This document shows, in pieces, positions 60,105 through 64,000 of a DNA stretch of 64,000 bases. The DNA comes from Leishmania infantum JPCM5 (lineage: Eukaryota; Euglenozoa; Kinetoplastea; Trypanosomatida; Trypanosomatidae). Each line of letters starts with the position of its first letter. Position 1 is the stretch's first letter. The DNA lies in contig NC_009397.2 in the NCBI RefSeq assembly GCF_000002875.2, positions 2,501-66,500 on the forward strand, read 5' to 3'. The notes beneath the pieces were generated by a model. It was not told the origin of the DNA. It ran no database searches and saw only the letters and a program-made list of their open reading frames with translations. A program made the translations under genes and the position numbers.

Positions 60105-62534
60105 CTACGGGGGCGCAGAGTAGACGTACTCCATCATGCCCTTGTTATACGCACTTAGCAAGTGATCGCGCAGCACAAGGCGCATGTTCGTCCGGTCCGA
60201 CAACAAGCCGATGGCCATCGTCGGATCCTCCGTGCATATGTACTTGCCGCGTGGTTGCCATAGAAAGTGGTAGCAGCCAAGCGGGTCCATCGCTTGTTTG
60301 TCACGGTGTTGGGTTGTCGAGTAGCGCTTCAAGTCGGTGTCGCAAATGGTGAGTTCACCTTCCACACAAATGCCTTTTTCTCTCAGTTCTCCGTCGTATG
60401 TGGTGCGGACGGCGTTGTTGTCGAAAGGCTCGCGGCTTGGCAGGAAGAGATCGCCATGTTCGGTCTCGTTGACGCAGATGACCGGGTCGACTGGCGACAG
60501 CGGGCGCTTCGAGTCTTTCTTGCGCGTGGCCTGAGACCCATTCGCCATGTCCACAGAGTGATAGCGTGCGTTGCGCCCAATATTGGAGGCAGATGGGTTG
60601 CCATCGCCGGCATCATCCGCATTCCTCGTGGGCGCGGCGCCACGAGGCTCCTCATGCGAAGCGGTCCAGAGAACGACGCAATCCCGCACCTTCCGCACGG
60701 AGTTTAGCGGGCCGTCCTGCCCCAAAATCGAGGCACAGCTGGCCGCGTTGCCAGAGTACAGCAATGAGTCCACGTAGCCCAGCCGCGGCACCATGTCGCT
60801 GCCGTTCACAAAGTTCTGGTAATTCTTGGCGAGCTCGTTCTTCATGAGCAAATTCGACAGGGATCGACTGGCAATGAGCGGCGCGCCGAACGTCACGCAC
60901 AACAGCCGATCCCGCGTCTGTGGCGTGTTCTCCAGCAGCATGCACGTCGTCAGCCAGGAGGCGACGGCGCCCCCGATACCGTGGCCGCAAAGTACCACTT
61001 CCTCACCGTTTCTCACCATCCGCAGCACGAGGCTCTGCACACGGAGCATTATGTTATCATCGCTTATGTAGCCGAGGAGGCCCTCCCGTACGTTCCACGT
61101 CGCCACATTCGTGTTCAGCCCTGCCTGCTGCGCCTCATCCTTGTTCGACACAATCTTGCCAAGCACCTCGCTGCTTTTCATCGCCTGACTGGTCCACAGC
61201 TCCCGAGACACCATGCGCGTGCTTAGCACCTGATGCACGCCAGGGCGTCGGCTCGCGCCGGAGCTGAAGGCGACGAGGCGAATATTTCCTGGCCCGCTAA
61301 ACACAGTGAAAAGCTCCGTTATTTGAAGCGGTCGCATCACTCTCGCGTACACGGGGAAGTCTGTCATGGCCAGCGAGATGACCGGCGCCGCCGGCGCCTC
61401 CCCGGCGATGCCGCACGCCACCAGGGCGAGTAGCACCTTTCGCGTGGCCCAGATGTTGCCCGCCAGGCTCGAAAACAGACGCTTCTCCAACTGCAACGGC
61501 ATCGCACAAGCAAAGATCTCATCCACCTCGTCAGCAGAGCGACTCTCCACGAGGGTCTCGTACTTGTCGCGCACCACATCCTCCAACGCCTCCGTCGAAC
61601 CGGATGGCAGGGCGCCGCTGTCGATGAGTTTTGCGACCTTTTTCGACGTGTTCATTGTCGCGATGTGGCGCTGCTCGTGAAACAATATGGTGACGGTCGG
61701 GGATTTGCACTTGGCGCACGTATCGACGTAGGCGAATGGGCTGGAGCAGAGTGGGTTGATGCAGCGCCGCGGGGCCTCGATCTCGCACCCGAGCACGTAC
61801 AGGCCCCAGCGAAAAGAGTTCGGCTCCATCGCAGGTGGCAAGGCTCCCCCCCATTTTCTTCCGTCTGCATCGCCGTTCCTGTCATACCCGCCCCTCGCTG
61901 TTCTGTCAGACATGCCCCTCGCTGTCCTGTCAGACCCGCCCCTCGCCGTCCTGCTAGAGACGCCTGCCGAGTCGTACACGCTGTACCGCATCTGCGTTAT
62001 GAAGATCAGTGCCTTGGGCACGGCACACGTGAGGCAAGTACGGGTTATCCGGCCGCCCATGAAGTCGTTAGTACGCATGTAGTTACTGCACTCGGCACAC
62101 GTGGCACGCCAGCATAGCCGGCAGTGATGGATGCTCGACGGCGACATGAGGAAGCGGTGGCAACAGTGACAACTCTGGCAGTTGCACGCGATCTTCACCA
62201 TCTTGCACGTGTCGCAGCGGGCATTTGCCCCGCCCTCGTAGCAGGAGCCGTATCGCTTGGCGGGGTCGTTGCTTCGGGCGCCGGAGGTGGTCTCGGCCGC
62301 CTCCGACATCAAGCCGACCCTATCGTACGGTCCCATGCCATCTCCCATTCCTTGGCTGGAGCCGCTGCTGTTCAAGCGGTCCACGGGACCCCCGTCCGGA
62401 TCACGCATGTCGAAGCGGTTGCCGGAGTACGCCGTCGGATCACCCGACGTCCTCGATGTCGAGAGTGGCGCCTTACCGGCAGGACCCGCTGACGTCGGCG
62501 AGGTGTTGCCACGACTCGCGAACAGTTTCTTCAT
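60105..62534 (-). CDS. FYVE-like zinc-finger protein with a lipase-3-like domain lacking the catalytic Ser
   Basis: 809 aa from the ATG at 62534 (MKKLFASRGN); the 216 codons upstream are leader-like. A Ser/Gly/Pro-rich N-terminus precedes a Cys/His cluster at 107-170 (CDTCK, CHCCHRF, HHCRLCWRATCAECS, CLTC), like a FYVE finger but without the full basic RRHHCR signature. Three DRTARG-type repeats follow (195-218), then a possible second zinc site with CINPLCSS and CAKCK (258-276). Residues about 390-600 resemble class 3 lipases (VRNGEEVVLCGHGIGGAVAS, VTFGAPL, FVNGSDMVPRLG). The nucleophile elbow, normally GHSxGG, reads GHGIGG, so Gly519 replaces Ser. Asp580 and His756 are candidate remaining triad residues. 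The protein is therefore probably not a classical lipase and may bind lipid or a partner on membranes. A SIDER2-like element follows in its 3' UTR. Confidence 0.85.
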   Translation of the reverse strand: MKKLFASRGNTSPTSAGPAGKAPLSTSRTSGDPTAYSGNRFDMRDPDGGPVDRLNSSGSSQGMGDGMGPYDRVGLMSEAAETTSGARSNDPAKRYGSCYEGGANARCDTCKMVKIACNCQSCHCCHRFLMSPSSIHHCRLCWRATCAECSNYMRTNDFMGGRITRTCLTCAVPKALIFITQMRYSVYDSAGVSSRTARGGSDRTARGMSDRTARGGYDRNGDADGRKWGGALPPAMEPNSFRWGLYVLGCEIEAPRRCINPLCSSPFAYVDTCAKCKSPTVTILFHEQRHIATMNTSKKVAKLIDSGALPSGSTEALEDVVRDKYETLVESRSADEVDEIFACAMPLQLEKRLFSSLAGNIWATRKVLLALVACGIAGEAPAAPVISLAMTDFPVYARVMRPLQITELFTVFSGPGNIRLVAFSSGASRRPGVHQVLSTRMVSRELWTSQAMKSSEVLGKIVSNKDEAQQAGLNTNVATWNVREGLLGYISDDNIMLRVQSLVLRMVRNGEEVVLCGHGIGGAVASWLTTCMLLENTPQTRDRLLCVTFGAPLIASRSLSNLLMKNELAKNYQNFVNGSDMVPRLGYVDSLLYSGNAASCASILGQDGPLNSVRKVRDCVVLWTASHEEPRGAAPTRNADDAGDGNPSASNIGRNARYHSVDMANGSQATRKKDSKRPLSPVDPVICVNETEHGDLFLPSREPFDNNAVRTTYDGELREKGICVEGELTICDTDLKRYSTTQHRDKQAMDPLGCYHFLWQPRGKYICTEDPTMAIGLLSDRTNMRLVLRDHLLSAYNKGMMEYVYSAPP

Positions 62535-63676
62535 TGTGGAAGCTGGATAGGCGTACGCAAGGAGTCCAAAGACAAACCCACGCGCGAGAAGCGCCAAGGG
62601 CGAACCGAGGCGGAGACGACAGAAAAGAAGAGAACAAACACACGTCAGCAGACTGCTGCGGAGGCACCGAAGAGATGGAGGGGGAGTGGGAGGAGAGGAA
62701 AGGAAGCACAAGACAAAGTCAAGAACGATGGCGCAGTCACAAAGGACAACAAGCAGAAAAAAAAAACTAAAAGACGCTCTTGCAGCAGCAATGGCTGTGT
62801 ATCTATATACAGATAGATACAGATATGTGTGTGTGTAGGCCCTCTTTGCTGGACGGGAGTGCCTCGGTGTTGTGGAGAAACCTCTGACTGGGCTAGACGG
62901 CACACACACGCAACCACACGGTGAATCGGGAAAGGCAGAGAGAAGGAGAAACGAAGGAGATAAAAGACGACGCAGGTGCACAAAAAGAAGGAAAAGAAGA
63001 AACGGGTCGGCAGAGAAGCGGCCAGGCCAGCGTGCACGGAAAAGGATCGAGGAAAGGAAGGGATCGAGGAACACAGTTGAAGAGAAGATAGGCGCTGGCA
63101 ACGATGGCAAATATAAATAATACGGAAAGGAAAAATGTAACACAATCGATAACGAGCCAAAGATATGCGGGAGGGGGTGCACACACGAATACAGGCGTGT
63201 TTACGTGTGCAGCGTCTCAAGCAAGCAAGCAGCAAGAGAAAAGCAGCAAAGAAGACAAAGGCAGAAGAAGATCGATGGCAACTCACGTGGCGGCGGCGCT
63301 GTCAAGGATGCGCCTCCCCCTTCTTTTCGTGTTATGGGTCGGGTCGTCCCGGACTTTGTGGCCCTGTCAAAGACTAATGGGGGACGTTGTAAAGGAGAGA
63401 GGGCGGAAGCGCGGAAAGGAGGGGAGGGGACACAAGGCACACGCACAGACACGCGCCGACAGCGGGTACACGCGAGCTCCTTTAAGAAGCACAAACGCAA
63501 AAAAACGCGATGACGACGACGGGAGAAGAACAGCTGGTGAGGCAGCAACAAGAGACGTGAGAGCAGGAGACAGGTTTACTACAGCAAGCAGGAATGTGAG
63601 GAAACCAAAGCGGTGAAGGGCTGAAGCATAAGACACACAGAGGTGGGGGGAGGGGGGGCTCGACCAGAGCGCGCGC

Positions 63677-63712
<36 letters not shown>

Positions 63713-64000
63713 AGGCAAGAACACACGTTACATGCACGGGCACGTCAGTGCAGAAAGAGGAGAGCAAAAGAGGAGCAACGCACGAGGAAGACGGTGGAGG
63801 CACGAGAGAAGTGGGAGAGAAACGAGGGTACTCCACAGTATTAAACCGAGAGATGGAAATGAACGATACGCGCACACCCCTACGCAGCTGCACAGTGGAA
63901 GTGCCAGAACGGTGCTGGGGGCAGAGAGGTAGATGAAGGGGGCGGCGCACGAGCTTCTTTTGCGGTTCCTCAGCACATCCATTTCACTCTTCCATTCAAC
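62535..64000. other. Spacer at the right edge, upstream of the lipase-like gene
   Basis: About 1.5 kb with no gene. It holds an A8 tract near 62759, a small inverted repeat at 62798-62821 (9-bp arms), a 31-base GT run (63679-63709) next to a GC run, and pyrimidine-rich minus-strand sequence. The upstream neighbour is outside the window. Confidence 0.55.
63679..63709. repeat. GT dinucleotide microsatellite, 31 bases
   Basis: GT repeats preceded directly by a short GC repeat, in the right-edge spacer. Such a purine/pyrimidine-alternating tract may adopt Z-DNA; that is inference. Confidence 0.95.

Noticed and set aside
1..64000. Bacterial-type promoters, ribosome binding sites, terminators, CRISPR arrays, tRNA or rRNA genes
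   Set aside because: The gene set and spacer style are trypanosomatid, where bacterial signals do not apply. I saw no repeat-spacer array and no stretch with tRNA box or rRNA core sequences, although I could not run a covariance search.
1..64000. Strand-switch region or transcription start within the window
   Set aside because: All supported genes are on the minus strand, so no divergent or convergent switch is present.

Overview
The window is nuclear DNA of a trypanosomatid protist, most likely Leishmania. Three observations support this. All recognisable genes (20, plus one doubtful open frame) are intronless and lie on the minus strand, as in a polycistronic Pol II unit read from right to left. 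The spacers are long, rich in purines on the plus strand (so polypyrimidine in the transcript) and full of GT/CA and poly-G tracts, as expected for spliced-leader trans-splicing and polyadenylation signals. Two near-identical ~0.5 kb elements look like the Leishmania short retroposon SIDER2 and sit downstream of coding regions in the transcribed orientation. Coding DNA is about 45% of the window. The set of PKA regulatory subunit, M32 carboxypeptidase, POLIB and RNase HII matches what I remember of the left part of Leishmania chromosome 13; that is memory, not a search.

Layout in transcription order (right to left). 62.5-60.1 kb: FYVE-like plus lipase-3-like protein without the nucleophilic serine, with a SIDER2 copy just downstream. 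56.8-56.0 kb: unrecognised 248-aa protein. A 5 kb non-coding spacer follows. 51.0-44.8 kb: helical-repeat protein, MYST-family acetyltransferase with eroded catalytic motifs, and the PKA regulatory subunit. 42.6-36.5 kb: PhyH-like protein, a basic 254-aa protein possibly imported into mitochondria, and a kinesin-13-type motor joined to a zinc-finger array. 36.5-32.6 kb: long spacer with a doubtful open frame. 32.6-27.5 kb: small coiled-coil protein, SURF1 and a 436-aa unknown. 27.5-22.0 kb: a spacer with a (GT)24 tract and the second SIDER2 copy, then the M32 metallocarboxypeptidase. 18.5-14.2 kb: kinetoplast DNA polymerase POLIB. 13.4-0.6 kb: two unknowns with RLY or F-x-P motifs, RNase HII, two coiled-coil proteins, a cis-prenyltransferase and a LisH/CTLH-WD40 protein.

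The genes do not form one pathway, as is usual in trypanosomatid arrays. Several are mitochondrial (POLIB, SURF1, perhaps the 254-aa protein) and others concern signalling or chromatin (PKAR, MYST). The most interesting features are enzyme-like proteins lacking expected active-site residues (MYST, lipase-like, perhaps PhyH), the kinesin/zinc-finger fusion, the almost identical SIDER2 pair, and several perfect GC-rich inverted repeats in spacers, two of them directly upstream of start codons.

Starts were chosen as ATG codons. Several reading frames extend further upstream through polypyrimidine-derived low-complexity sequence or begin at GTG/TTG, and those extensions were trimmed. UTR ends and splice sites are inferred only from sequence pattern.
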